The notes: generated by a model from the sequence alone, not told the origin. A stretch of 14,103 nucleotides of DNA from Planctomycetota bacterium (GCA_019456245.1 VRUF01000051.1:1-14103), one strand, 5' to 3'; shown: positions 1 to 6,546, numbered from the stretch's first letter. Made by a program: numbers and translations.

Positions 1-10
1 CTTCCGATCT
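1..10. other. Probable Illumina adapter remnant
   Basis: The first ten bases, CTTCCGATCT, are identical to the 3' end of the standard Illumina TruSeq adapter. Their location exactly at the sequence terminus makes untrimmed adapter more likely than genomic DNA. The first two or three codons of the partial gene that starts here should therefore not be trusted. Confidence 0.7.
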
Positions 11-206
11 CCCGGAGGTAAGAGTAGGCGGTTGTTCTTTCAGCCCGTCGGACGTAATGAAGGAACTGGACCCGACGGCCTTTAGGATCGGAACCCAGGA
101 AAATCTCGACAGCCTGACAGAGGACTGCCAGCTTTACGAATCCAAAGGAGAGCATTACACCATATTCGAAATCGAAGAAATGCTGGACGAACTCGAAGCA
201 GAATAA
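3..206 (+). CDS. 3'-terminal part of a hypothetical small protein
   Basis: A frame is open from the left edge to a TAA at 204-206 and gives 67 codons without a start, so the gene is truncated at the contig end; bases 1-10 are probably adapter. The readable part contains a GGCSFSPSDVMKELDPTAF stretch and a strongly acidic C-terminus (EIEEMLDELEAE). An ATG at 57 could start a 49-residue product, but the residues before it look protein-like, so a longer gene is preferred. It is probably a small soluble protein. I do not recognise the family and assign no function. The stop lies directly against the IS110 remnant, so the natural downstream context has been lost. Confidence 0.45.
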   Translation, partial: SDLPEVRVGGCSFSPSDVMKELDPTAFRIGTQENLDSLTEDCQLYESKGEHYTIFEIEEMLDELEAE

Positions 207-207
207 A

Positions 208-408
208 AGCAGGAAAACAGCTAAGTGCGGTAATAAGCTATTGAGAACACTGCTTGTTGAAGTAAGTTGGCTTGGCTTAAAGGAACCATGGATGCGGGAG
301 ATTTATAACAAAGTCAGACGTGGTGATACGAAACGTTCAAAGGTAGCAATAGTTGCAGTTGCCAGACAATTGTTGGTACGCTGCAGGGCTATTCTCAGGG
401 CAGGGGGG
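208..408 (+). pseudogene. IS110-family transposase remnant (C-terminal part)
   Basis: Read in the frame of the TTG at 241 and continuing upstream to about 208, the translation gives a KCGNKLLRTLLVE motif, then a KVAIVAVARQLLVR motif. These are characteristic of the C-terminal Transposase_20 region of IS110/IS1111 transposases, which normally follows the catalytic serine. The N-terminal DEDD domain is absent and no normal start codon precedes the homology, so this is a dead fragment. The same frame runs without a stop into an unrelated integrase-core fragment at about 409. The frame thus spans two truncated IS genes and should not be annotated as one protein. The family assignment comes from motif recall, not from a search. 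Confidence 0.72.
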
Positions 409-630
409 ATAAGATGTGTAAAGACTACTGTAGCCTCTCCTAACCTGAATCCCTTCGTTGAGTGGTTTGTCAGGAGTATTAAATCTGAGTGCATGGACAA
501 GGTGCTTATCTTTGCCGAGTCTCACCTGCGGTATTGTGTCAATGAGTATATTGAGCATTACCACGCAGAACGCCCGCATCAGGGTATAGGCAATAACATC
601 ATTGAACCCCTCCAGGCGAAATTCAGCTAA
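409..630 (+). pseudogene. DDE integrase-core (rve) transposase remnant, C-terminal end
   Basis: From about codon 57 after the TTG at 241, the translation switches to an integrase-core signature: SPNLNPFVEWFVRSIKSEC, then EYIEHYHAERPHQGIG and a final EPL. This is the end of an IS3/IS481-type DDE transposase. The glutamate in FVEWF corresponds to the third catalytic acid, while the two aspartates and the N-terminal half are missing. The frame is shared with the IS110 fragment before it, so the join at about 400-409 is an in-frame fusion of two broken elements. The stop is TAA at 628-630. No intact terminal repeats are recognisable next to it. Confidence 0.78.
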
Positions 631-648
631 AATATGCTCAAAATATTC

Positions 649-676
649 TTGCCTGTGGTTTTTAAGCTATTATAAT
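649..676 (+). promoter_or_regulatory. Candidate sigma70-type promoter for the REC-kinase/NarL pair
   Basis: A perfect -10 box TATAAT (671-676) lies 16 bases after a -35-like TTGCCT (649-654, four of six matches). It sits 120 bases upstream of the TTG start at 796. A second, weaker pair is TTGTAG (681-686) with TACTAT (703-708). The region is AT-rich, so chance matches are possible. Confidence 0.35.
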
Positions 677-719
677 CACATTGTAGTTATTCTTTTATGT
701 TCTACTATAGCTTACAGGC
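651..719. repeat. Imperfect inverted repeat overlapping the candidate promoter
   Basis: TAAGCTAT (663-670) is the exact reverse complement of ATAGCTTA (707-714). GCCTG at 651-655 also matches CAGGC at 715-719, with a seven-base insertion in the left arm. The arms enclose both candidate -10 boxes. It could be an operator, a leader hairpin or a leftover of the neighbouring IS debris. Confidence 0.4.
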
Positions 720-795
720 AACTGACTATCAGAATTCAGAACTACGAAAAAAAAGAATCTTACCGTCGGTTGCTGAATTTTAACCGGGAACATCT

Positions 796-1884
796 TTGAG
801 TAAGCAAACAATCAATATTTTACTGGTTGAAGATGACCAGGAGCATGTCAGGCTTGTTCAGCGTGCATTCAGGGCTTACCTTGGCCGTTTTTGTCTGACT
901 GAGGCGGCAAGTTTAGAAGATGCACGTGTCAGCTTATCTGAAACCTGTCCAGACCTTGTTATTACCGATATGCGGCTTCCGGATGGTCGAGGGATAGAAC
1001 TACTGGCTCCTGAGGAAGGGAGTCGGCGATTCCCCATGGTTGTGATGACCGGTTTTGGTGACGAGCAGTTGGCGGTTGAAGCGATGAAGGCCGGTGCGCT
1101 GGACTATGTAGTCAAGTCTCACGAGACGCTGGTCGATATGCCGCACATCGCCGATCGTGCCCTGAAACAGTGGCGTTATCTCATCGAACGCAAGGGTGCC
1201 AAAGAAAAACTTCTCAAGTATGAGCAGCGTCTTCAGTCGCTGATGTGTCAGTTGACCCGTGTTGAAGCGAAGGAACGAAAACACATCGCCGGAGTGCTTC
1301 ATGACGATATAATTCAAAACCTTGTCTTTATGAAGATGAAATTCGATGATTTGCGAGCTTTCTCTTCGTCGCATGAGCATAGCGAAACACTCGGTAAAAT
1401 AGAAGACCTGGCCGACGATTTAATTACAAAAATGCGTACGCTGACGTTCGATCTAAGCTCGCCTGTTTTGTACGATTTGGGATTAGGTCCTGCTGTAAAA
1501 GAGTGGCTCAGTCGCCAGATCGAACAAAAGCACGGTATTTCCGTTGATTTTGAAGATGACGGTCGAGTTGGGCTGTTAAGCGAAGATTTGCGTGTTCTTC
1601 TGTATCGCGGAGTTCGGGAACTTTTGACAAATGTAGTCAAACACGCGCAGACAAAAAGCGTTAAGGTCTCTATTCGGCGAAACAGGGACAAAATTATCGT
1701 CGCGGTTGAAGATGACGGACTCGGTTTTACAGTGCCGAAAGACGGGTTTAAGTATGATATGTCGGGTGGTTTTGGATTATTTACTATCAGTGAAGGCCTG
1801 GAACAGTGTAACGGCAGCCTGCAAGTTGAGTCGGAACCCGGGCATGGAACCCGAATTACTTTAACAGCTCCGTTACAAGAATAA
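796..1884 (+). CDS. REC-HisKA_3-HATPase histidine kinase (NarX/DegS-type)
   Basis: This is a soluble 362-residue sensor kinase. Residues 5-125 form a receiver domain with acidic residues in VEDD, phospho-acceptor D58 in VITDMRLPDG and K107. A linker and coiled coil (about 130-155) lead to a HisKA_3 dimerisation helix with ERKHIAGVLHDD, so the phosphorylated histidine is H169. The HATPase domain has N279 in the N-box, DDGLGF (306-311) and a GGFGL/GHGT glycine-rich lid. No membrane segment is present, so activity is probably set by phosphorylation of its own receiver. The TTG start is forced: an in-frame stop lies at 781-783 and no ATG intervenes. The ribosome binding site is weak. HisKA_3 kinases normally pair with NarL-type regulators, and one follows 23 bases later, so they are probably co-transcribed partners. 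Confidence 0.9.
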   Translation: MSKQTINILLVEDDQEHVRLVQRAFRAYLGRFCLTEAASLEDARVSLSETCPDLVITDMRLPDGRGIELLAPEEGSRRFPMVVMTGFGDEQLAVEAMKAGALDYVVKSHETLVDMPHIADRALKQWRYLIERKGAKEKLLKYEQRLQSLMCQLTRVEAKERKHIAGVLHDDIIQNLVFMKMKFDDLRAFSSSHEHSETLGKIEDLADDLITKMRTLTFDLSSPVLYDLGLGPAVKEWLSRQIEQKHGISVDFEDDGRVGLLSEDLRVLLYRGVRELLTNVVKHAQTKSVKVSIRRNRDKIIVAVEDDGLGFTVPKDGFKYDMSGGFGLFTISEGLEQCNGSLQVESEPGHGTRITLTAPLQE

Positions 1885-1907
1885 GAATTTATTAATATTA
1901 GAGAATA

Positions 1908-2564
1908 ATGATTATGACAATTAGAGTTATAGTAGCAGAGGATCATGCGATCGTTCGCGAAGGGCTTTGTGCTCTTATTGAAAGAGAACCGGACTTAGAA
2001 GTTGTATATGAAGCCCAAAACGGTCAGCAGGCGGTTGAACAGGCACGGCAACTCAAACCTGATGTGGTCGTAATGGATGTGAGTATGCCGGACATCAACG
2101 GCATTGAGGCGACGCGGAAAATCAAAATTGCTATGACTGATGTGCAGGTGCTGGCATTGTCGGTGCATGATAAGCCTGAATATGTAATGGACATGATTAA
2201 GATGGGAGCGTCGGGTTATTTGCTGAAGGATTGTGTTTCTTCGGAACTGGTACATGCCATTCGAAGAGTGGCCGCGAACGAATCCTACCTTAGTCCCAAA
2301 ATAGCGTCGATCGTTATTAATGAACACCTTGGGAAACAACAATCATCATCTGATCGTCGTGCAAATGTTGTTCTAAAGGATGATGAACTCGACATTCTTA
2401 AGCGCCTGGTTGAAGGTGAAACTGCCGGACAGATCGCTGACCATTACAAAGTAACTGTTAAGGCAATTGAGGCCCGGCGACGGCGGATACTAAGTAAACT
2501 CAACATCGATAACTTTGCAGACCTTGTCAAGTATGCTATCCGTGAAGGCTTAACCAGTTGTTAG
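1908..2564 (+). CDS. NarL/FixJ-family response regulator (REC-LuxR HTH)
   Basis: This 218-residue DNA-binding response regulator has a receiver domain (about 4-120) with E11/D12, phospho-acceptor D57 in VVVMDVSMPD, S85 and K107 in GYLLKD. A LuxR-type helix-turn-helix follows (about 153-215), seen as LDILKRLVEGETAGQIADHY, then TVKAIEARRRRILSKL. An in-frame ATG at 1914 gives the more typical MTIRVIVAEDH start; neither start has a strong Shine-Dalgarno. The gene follows the HisKA_3 kinase after 23 bases and is its obvious phospho-acceptor. It is the only recognisable transcription factor in the window and could be the output for the downstream sensory block as well, though that is inference. Target genes cannot be read from sequence. 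Confidence 0.92.
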   Translation: MIMTIRVIVAEDHAIVREGLCALIEREPDLEVVYEAQNGQQAVEQARQLKPDVVVMDVSMPDINGIEATRKIKIAMTDVQVLALSVHDKPEYVMDMIKMGASGYLLKDCVSSELVHAIRRVAANESYLSPKIASIVINEHLGKQQSSSDRRANVVLKDDELDILKRLVEGETAGQIADHYKVTVKAIEARRRRILSKLNIDNFADLVKYAIREGLTSC

Positions 2565-2565
2565 G

Positions 2566-2814
2566 TTAGTACTGCGACATTGCGGAATAATCAAAAATTT
2601 TTACAATTTTTTTTACATCTGCAATTTTCAACCATATCTTTTCTTTGCCTATGGAAACAGCCTCCGAGGTCCGGCAGTAACCAATGGTTACATTTACTGC
2701 CGGTAAAAAAACACGCGTACCAGTCCTGATAAGCATGATTTTATTAGAGAATTGACGTAAAATAAAATCAAACATTAATATCAGTATTAAAAACGAAATC
2801 CTAAAACTTCTCAT
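2566..2814 (-). CDS. Doubtful small membrane-anchored ORF
   Basis: A minus-strand frame of 82 codons starts at an ATG at 2812-2814, preceded by an AGGGGAAG purine run at Shine-Dalgarno distance. Its N-terminus has a hydrophobic stretch (SFLILILMFDFIL), and the rest is basic and unremarkable. An upstream ATG at 2835 gives 89 codons. The dyad at 2671-2703 lies inside it. I recognise no family, and AT-rich intergenic DNA readily produces such frames, so this is more likely spurious than real. It is listed because its ribosome binding site and hydrophobic N-terminus are at least coherent. Confidence 0.15.
   Translation of the reverse strand: MRSFRISFLILILMFDFILRQFSNKIMLIRTGTRVFLPAVNVTIGYCRTSEAVSIGKEKIWLKIADVKKIVKIFDYSAMSQY
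2671..2703. repeat. Perfect 10-bp inverted repeat with nested inner dyad
   Basis: CCGGCAGTAA (2671-2680) and TTACTGCCGG (2694-2703) are exact reverse complements around a 13-base loop. A second dyad, TAACCA-A-TGGTTA (2678-2690), overlaps the left arm and the loop, so two alternative hairpins are possible. The plus strand continues into A7 rather than U-rich sequence, so this is not a normal intrinsic terminator. An operator or alternative-hairpin leader is more plausible. Confidence 0.6.
2752..2781 (+). promoter_or_regulatory. Candidate promoter for the sensory operon
   Basis: TTGACG (2752-2757, five of six -35 matches) is followed after 18 bases by TAATAT (2776-2781, four of six -10 matches). 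Transcription from here would give a leader of about 210 bases that includes the 2844-2910 hairpin. The region is AT-rich, so confidence is low. Confidence 0.3.
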
Positions 2815-2843
2815 TTGAACTTCCCCTGCCGTCATTCAGGTAT

Positions 2844-2910
2844 ATTGCCCAAAATAGACATTCCTTTGGTTACAAAATACGGTCTATTAGGCGTTATCTA
2901 TCTGGGCAAT
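2844..2910 (+). promoter_or_regulatory. Nested inverted repeats: possible structured 5' leader
   Basis: ATTGCCC (2844-2850) pairs with GGGCAAT (2904-2910), and inside it AATAGAC (2853-2859) pairs with GTCTATT (2882-2888), leaving a 22-base loop. Both arms are perfect seven-base complements and are correctly nested, so an RNA from the 2752-2781 promoter could fold here about 90 bases before the first gene. It matches no riboswitch class that I can recall. A paired operator is the alternative. Confidence 0.4.
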
Positions 2911-2975
2911 TTACTTAAAGATGGTATTTTATGCGGTCGATATATAGTTAAATACTGAAAGATATAGCTTTTTAC

Positions 2976-3026
2976 GGAGGAGGGGCTGAAAGTATGAACT
3001 ATGAGACGTACAATCAGGGATTTTGA
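2976..3026 (+). promoter_or_regulatory. Strong RBS and overlapping 10-codon leader ORF
   Basis: GGAGGAGGGG (2976-2985) is the strongest Shine-Dalgarno in the window. It is spaced 8 bases from an ATG at 2994, which opens a 10-codon frame ending in TGA at 3024-3026. The true gene start at 3001 is in another frame, 15 bases from the purine run. The mini-ORF may be a leader that couples translation, or an accident of the nearby ATG. Confidence 0.35.
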
Positions 3027-4452
3027 CATAATCAGTGTTATCATGCGGGTGATACTGGTGTTTCTGGCATTTGCATGTTCACAGCCATGCAATGCGGCAA
3101 CGAAGGCACGAGTTGCTATCGTACACCTTAAAGGGATTAAACCATACCAGCAGTTAGGCAAATCGATTACCCGCACTCTTGGGGGCAACCTGCGGTTAAA
3201 AACGTTTGAACTCGATAACAAGCCGAACGACAAAACCACCGAAACAAACCTGAAGAAGTTCAATGCGGATGTGGTCGTTTGTGTTGGGCGCAAAGCGTAC
3301 ATGTTTTGTGATTTGCTTGGAGGCATCGGTCCGCTGGTGTCGGTTTATGACAGTACTTTACTTTCCGAACTGAATCCATTTTATACGTTACAGTATTTGC
3401 GGCCGGAAGCTAAAAAGATTGTCGCTCTTATTGATGAAAGTGCGTCCGGAGCGATGGCAAAGGCGGCGGAGAGATTTGGTTTGGATCTGACAATGGCGCA
3501 AACCAATCCCGATCCCTGGCATAAGATATACGCTGGCGGCGACGCGATCATTTTAGACAGCGGGGTCTTGATCCTAAAAACCGATCCCGCAATGACAATG
3601 TCCGAAAACGCCCCGGTAATCGCGGTTCTCGACGGTAGTGTTACGGCGTATCAAGAACTTCTGAAAGACTGTGTTCGCCAATTGCCCGCGATAGATAGAA
3701 TTATTGATCTCAGCAGCGACAAAAATAACAACCTCGCCGATGAACTGGCCAGCAGCAAAGACGCTATGGTGTTGTGTATCGGGGCAAATTCATATCAACA
3801 ATGCAAAAAGATAGATACAGGCTGGCCGACATTGATAGCAATCAAAACTACACCGGCGAAAGGCGACATTGATCGGTGGGGAAACAACAGCGGCGTAAGT
3901 ATGTTTATCGAGCCGCATGAACAGATCGAAGCTTTGGACATGTTGGCAAAAAAACCTCTCTCTCTGGCATTGCCTTACAATCCTGAAAACAGCGAGATGC
4001 TCGTATTGAAAGCTTTGTTATACAAACATAATAATATTACGGTTGTTCCGCTGCCTGCATCTGATTCGGGCTGGGCAAGCAGGGCCATAAACAAAGCATT
4101 CGCAGATCATGATGGCGTATGGGTAATACCGGACAAGACCCTTTCAGTCGCTCCGCTCCAAAAGCTGCTGTTGGAGGAATCCCTGAAACAAAAAAAGATA
4201 TTGGTAACGATGATGCACCCTTACACAAAACGCGGTGCGATGATGTCGGTAAGCGGAGTAAGCAAGGACAACGGCGCCCTCTGTAAAAGGATCGCTGAAC
4301 TGGTTAACGGACGACTGAACGGTTCAAACACGGCAGGCAGGATCGTGTCATCACCGGCGTCAATATCGCTGAACGCAAGGACGATAGAAAAACTAAAATT
4401 CAAAGCGCCCGATTCAATATTGGATCGCGCAGAAGATGTATATGGTAAATAA
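3001..4452 (+). CDS. Secreted ABC_sub_bind-like periplasmic binding protein, internally duplicated
   Basis: This 483-residue exported protein has a signal peptide (hydrophobic core about 16-27, likely cleavage after A32 in PCNA). The end of the protein, SISLNARTIEKLKFKAPDSILDRAEDVY (about 454-481), is the conserved tail of the ABC_sub_bind family, whose members normally bind small ligands in the periplasm. Two related halves are visible. VAIVHLKGIKPYQQL...DVVVCVGRKAY (38-100) echoes VIAVLDGSVTAYQEL...AMVLCIGANSY (206-265), so the protein has two ligand-domain copies, the first with a reduced second lobe. No permease or ATPase gene is nearby. A membrane kinase follows 72 bases later, which argues for a sensing rather than a transport role. 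An internal ATG at 3043 would give a shorter, more typical signal peptide but has no ribosome binding site. Confidence 0.75.
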   Translation: MRRTIRDFDIISVIMRVILVFLAFACSQPCNAATKARVAIVHLKGIKPYQQLGKSITRTLGGNLRLKTFELDNKPNDKTTETNLKKFNADVVVCVGRKAYMFCDLLGGIGPLVSVYDSTLLSELNPFYTLQYLRPEAKKIVALIDESASGAMAKAAERFGLDLTMAQTNPDPWHKIYAGGDAIILDSGVLILKTDPAMTMSENAPVIAVLDGSVTAYQELLKDCVRQLPAIDRIIDLSSDKNNNLADELASSKDAMVLCIGANSYQQCKKIDTGWPTLIAIKTTPAKGDIDRWGNNSGVSMFIEPHEQIEALDMLAKKPLSLALPYNPENSEMLVLKALLYKHNNITVVPLPASDSGWASRAINKAFADHDGVWVIPDKTLSVAPLQKLLLEESLKQKKILVTMMHPYTKRGAMMSVSGVSKDNGALCKRIAELVNGRLNGSNTAGRIVSSPASISLNARTIEKLKFKAPDSILDRAEDVYGK

Positions 4453-4457
4453 AATTA

Positions 4458-4496
4458 GTCGCAAAGGAAGGCGAGAACTCTGTGTCTCTGTGGCAG
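4458..4496 (+). repeat. Possible dispersed intergenic repeat remnant
   Basis: The 72-base gap between the binding protein and kinase genes contains CGCAAAGGAAGGCGAGA followed by ACTCTGTGTCTCTGTGGC (4477-4494). This wording resembles an intergenic repeat type I recall from many environmental bacterial genomes. It is unlike the surrounding AT-rich spacer, and no second copy is present in the window. Confidence 0.3.
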
Positions 4497-4524
4497 AAAT
4501 AAAAACTAATTATTGAAAGAATAG

Positions 4525-6051
4525 ATGAGTAAATTAAATGAATATTTTGAGCAGATGAGTTTTCGTACGCGGATGCGTCTTGGGACGATACTGGTTATAT
4601 TTCTTGTTGTCTCTCTTGGCGTTTCGGTCTCGATTTACCGTCAGGGTCGCGACCAGCTTAAGGCTCTCGATGAGCTTGGCGAGTATATTGCCATGAATCT
4701 TAGCGAAAACAGTGAACTGGGTATCCTGTCCGAAGAGCAGTCCAACCTCGATCAGCCGTTAACGGCGGTTCTAAACGAGGACCAGGTCTTCGGTGCAGTG
4801 GTGTATTCAAACGAAGGCAAAATGATCGGATCCAAAAGACAGGATACGGCGTATGCATTGAATGACATGGACGTTTCCCGGCAACTGGCACTGGTCAAAG
4901 ACGCTGGCAATGTAGTCATTGTGCAAAACAGTATATCCACCGGTCAGAGGCTTAGAAGCTATTTTGCCGCCGTTATGATCGAACCTTTGGCAGACGATTT
5001 TTCCAACGTCGAAACCGCCCAAAGCCAGTTCGCAGGTTTTGTGCGGGTGGATATGTCACTCGATCAGCTTTTCGCCAAAAAGGCAGCGGTCCTGTGGCAG
5101 AATCTTGTACTGATGCCTGTTTATATCCTCATCGGCGTTATATTTTCAATAGGTGCAGAGATACGTATTTCAAAACCGTTGAAAAAACTGGAATCCGCGG
5201 CATTTTTGATCGCGCAGGGTGATTTCAGCAAGACAATAAGCATAACAACAGCCGATGAGATCGGCGCATTGGCCCAGACATTCAACAACATGAGCGCCGA
5301 TCTGTCAAATACGATAAACAAACTCAATTTCAGCAACGATGAACTCGAGGCAATCAACATGGAACTGAAGGACTTTACGTATATTGTCTCACATGATTTG
5401 CAGGAGCCTCTAAGAAAGGTCCATTCCTTCGGACAGTTTTTAATAGAGGACTGCTACGACCAGTTGACAGAAGAAGGCAGGGACTATATCGACCGAATGC
5501 AGAGGGCCAGCATGAAGATGAAGGGGCTTATACAGGACCTGCTAAAGCTCTCAAGAGTCAGCACCGACGATATCGTTTCATCCGTTGTCAATACCAACGA
5601 GATCGTCAACAGCGCACTGGATGACCTGTCCGTGGCGATAGAAGAATGCGACGCGAACGTTGTGGTAAACCAGATGCCGTCCGTTAGCGGACAGAACACG
5701 CAGTTGACACAGCTTTTTGAGAATATCATTGGAAACGCACTGAAATACAGAAGTGATGAAAGGAAACCAAGGATTGAAGTCAGCGCGACGCAGCAAAACG
5801 GCAGGGTAACTTTCTCAATAGCCGACAACGGTATCGGGATCGAAGAGCGGTTTCTTGAGAAGATTTTTGGCGTTTTCCAGCGACTCCACAGCAACACCAG
5901 CAGTTATGATGGCACGGGGATCGGGCTGGCATTGTGCAAAAAAATCGTCAAACGCCACGGCGGACGGATATGGGTCACATCGGTCATCGGACAGGGAACG
6001 ACGTTTCATTTTACGCTTAAAAGCGCAGAGGCAAATATAACAGTATCTTGA
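4525..6051 (+). CDS. Membrane histidine kinase with CHASE8-like sensor and HAMP
   Basis: This 508-residue sensor kinase has transmembrane helix 1 at about 19-37, a periplasmic domain at 38-190 and helix 2 at about 192-211. HAMP spans 211-265, and a coiled coil leads into a HisKA domain with SHDLQEPLRK (H290). The HATPase has ENIIGNALKY (N404), DNGIGI (434-439) and DGTGIGLAL (462-470). The periplasmic segment, with IAMNLSENSELGIL and the AVVYSNEGKMIG strand pattern, resembles CHASE8 domains, which in YfiN-type systems are controlled by a periplasmic partner. The HDLQEPLR box is typical of phytochrome-like kinases that signal to Rcp1-type regulators, and such a regulator is the next gene. The preceding gene encodes a periplasmic binding protein, the likely ligand-loaded partner. 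The ATG has a weak GAAAG ribosome site. Confidence 0.9.
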   Translation: MSKLNEYFEQMSFRTRMRLGTILVIFLVVSLGVSVSIYRQGRDQLKALDELGEYIAMNLSENSELGILSEEQSNLDQPLTAVLNEDQVFGAVVYSNEGKMIGSKRQDTAYALNDMDVSRQLALVKDAGNVVIVQNSISTGQRLRSYFAAVMIEPLADDFSNVETAQSQFAGFVRVDMSLDQLFAKKAAVLWQNLVLMPVYILIGVIFSIGAEIRISKPLKKLESAAFLIAQGDFSKTISITTADEIGALAQTFNNMSADLSNTINKLNFSNDELEAINMELKDFTYIVSHDLQEPLRKVHSFGQFLIEDCYDQLTEEGRDYIDRMQRASMKMKGLIQDLLKLSRVSTDDIVSSVVNTNEIVNSALDDLSVAIEECDANVVVNQMPSVSGQNTQLTQLFENIIGNALKYRSDERKPRIEVSATQQNGRVTFSIADNGIGIEERFLEKIFGVFQRLHSNTSSYDGTGIGLALCKKIVKRHGGRIWVTSVIGQGTTFHFTLKSAEANITVS

Positions 6052-6078
6052 TAAAGGTTAAATACAGGAAATATTATT

Positions 6079-6546
6079 ATGGAAAAAGAATACAAACAAG
6101 ACGTTCCGATCCTTCTGGTGGAGGACGACGAAGACGATGTGCATTTGACACAAAGGGCGTTCAAAAAGGGACATATTCTCAACAAACTTTACGTCGTTAG
6201 CGATGGCGAAGAGGCAATGGAGTTTTTAGAGCATTGCGGAAGGTACTCCAACCCCGCCGCCGCACCCGAGCCGGGAGTTATTCTGCTTGATCTGAATATG
6301 CCCCGTATGAACGGACGTGAAGTACTCAAAAAAATAAAAGCCAACGACGAATTAAAGCACATCCCGGTTGTTATCCTGACAACATCGGACCAGAAGGAAG
6401 ACATCCGCAAGTGTTACGACATCGGAGCCAACACTTTTATTACCAAGCCGGTCGAATTCAGCAAATTTCTCGAGGCAATTGTTACTACAGGCAAATACTG
6501 GCTTTCCATTGCAAAATTAGCAGAGGCTGAAACCGTCGCGAACTGA
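6079..6546 (+). CDS. Rcp1-like single-domain response regulator
   Basis: This 155-residue stand-alone receiver domain has the VEDDEDD acidic pocket (15-20), phospho-acceptor D71 in ILLDLNMPRMNG, T101/T102 and K123 in ITKPV. The insertion between helix 2 and strand 3 (about 52-66) and the FLxxxGxY-like segment are usual in the Rcp1/CheY-like group paired with phytochrome-type kinases. There is no output domain, so it must act by protein contact or as a phosphate carrier. It starts 27 bases after the HAMP kinase, behind an AGGAA ribosome site, and precedes a hybrid kinase. It probably shuttles phosphate from H290 of the membrane kinase, perhaps to or from the hybrid kinase. That last step is inference. 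Confidence 0.92.
   Translation: MEKEYKQDVPILLVEDDEDDVHLTQRAFKKGHILNKLYVVSDGEEAMEFLEHCGRYSNPAAAPEPGVILLDLNMPRMNGREVLKKIKANDELKHIPVVILTTSDQKEDIRKCYDIGANTFITKPVEFSKFLEAIVTTGKYWLSIAKLAEAETVAN

Larger units (their letters stand above)
2565..3000. other. Intergenic region before the sensory operon (no convincing gene)
   Basis: These 436 bases hold no confident gene. Visible items are a T8 run at 2607-2614 without a good preceding hairpin, a 10-base perfect dyad at 2671-2703, a candidate promoter at 2752-2781, nested inverted repeats at 2844-2910, and a strong ribosome binding site at 2976-2985. A minus-strand frame (2566-2814) is possible but weak. Confidence 0.6.

Noticed and set aside
241..630. 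Single intact 129-residue protein
   Set aside because: The two halves carry signatures of unrelated transposase families and neither has its catalytic domain, so it is a fusion of fragments.
602..799. 65-codon plus-strand frame running into the kinase start
   Set aside because: It overlaps the transposase remnant and the TTG start, has no family motif or ribosome site, and spans the AT-rich promoter region.
1314..1946. 210-codon minus-strand frame opposite the REC-HisKA_3 kinase
   Set aside because: The plus strand carries intact H-, N- and G-box motifs in order, so the antisense frame is a shadow.
2607..2614. Intrinsic terminator after the NarL-type regulator
   Set aside because: There is a T8 run, but the sequence before it (CGACATTGCGGAATAATC) forms no convincing stem.
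2671..2703. Rho-independent terminator or cyclic-di-GMP riboswitch
   Set aside because: The hairpin is followed by A7 on the plus strand and by no U-tract on the minus strand, and the conserved riboswitch core cannot be found.
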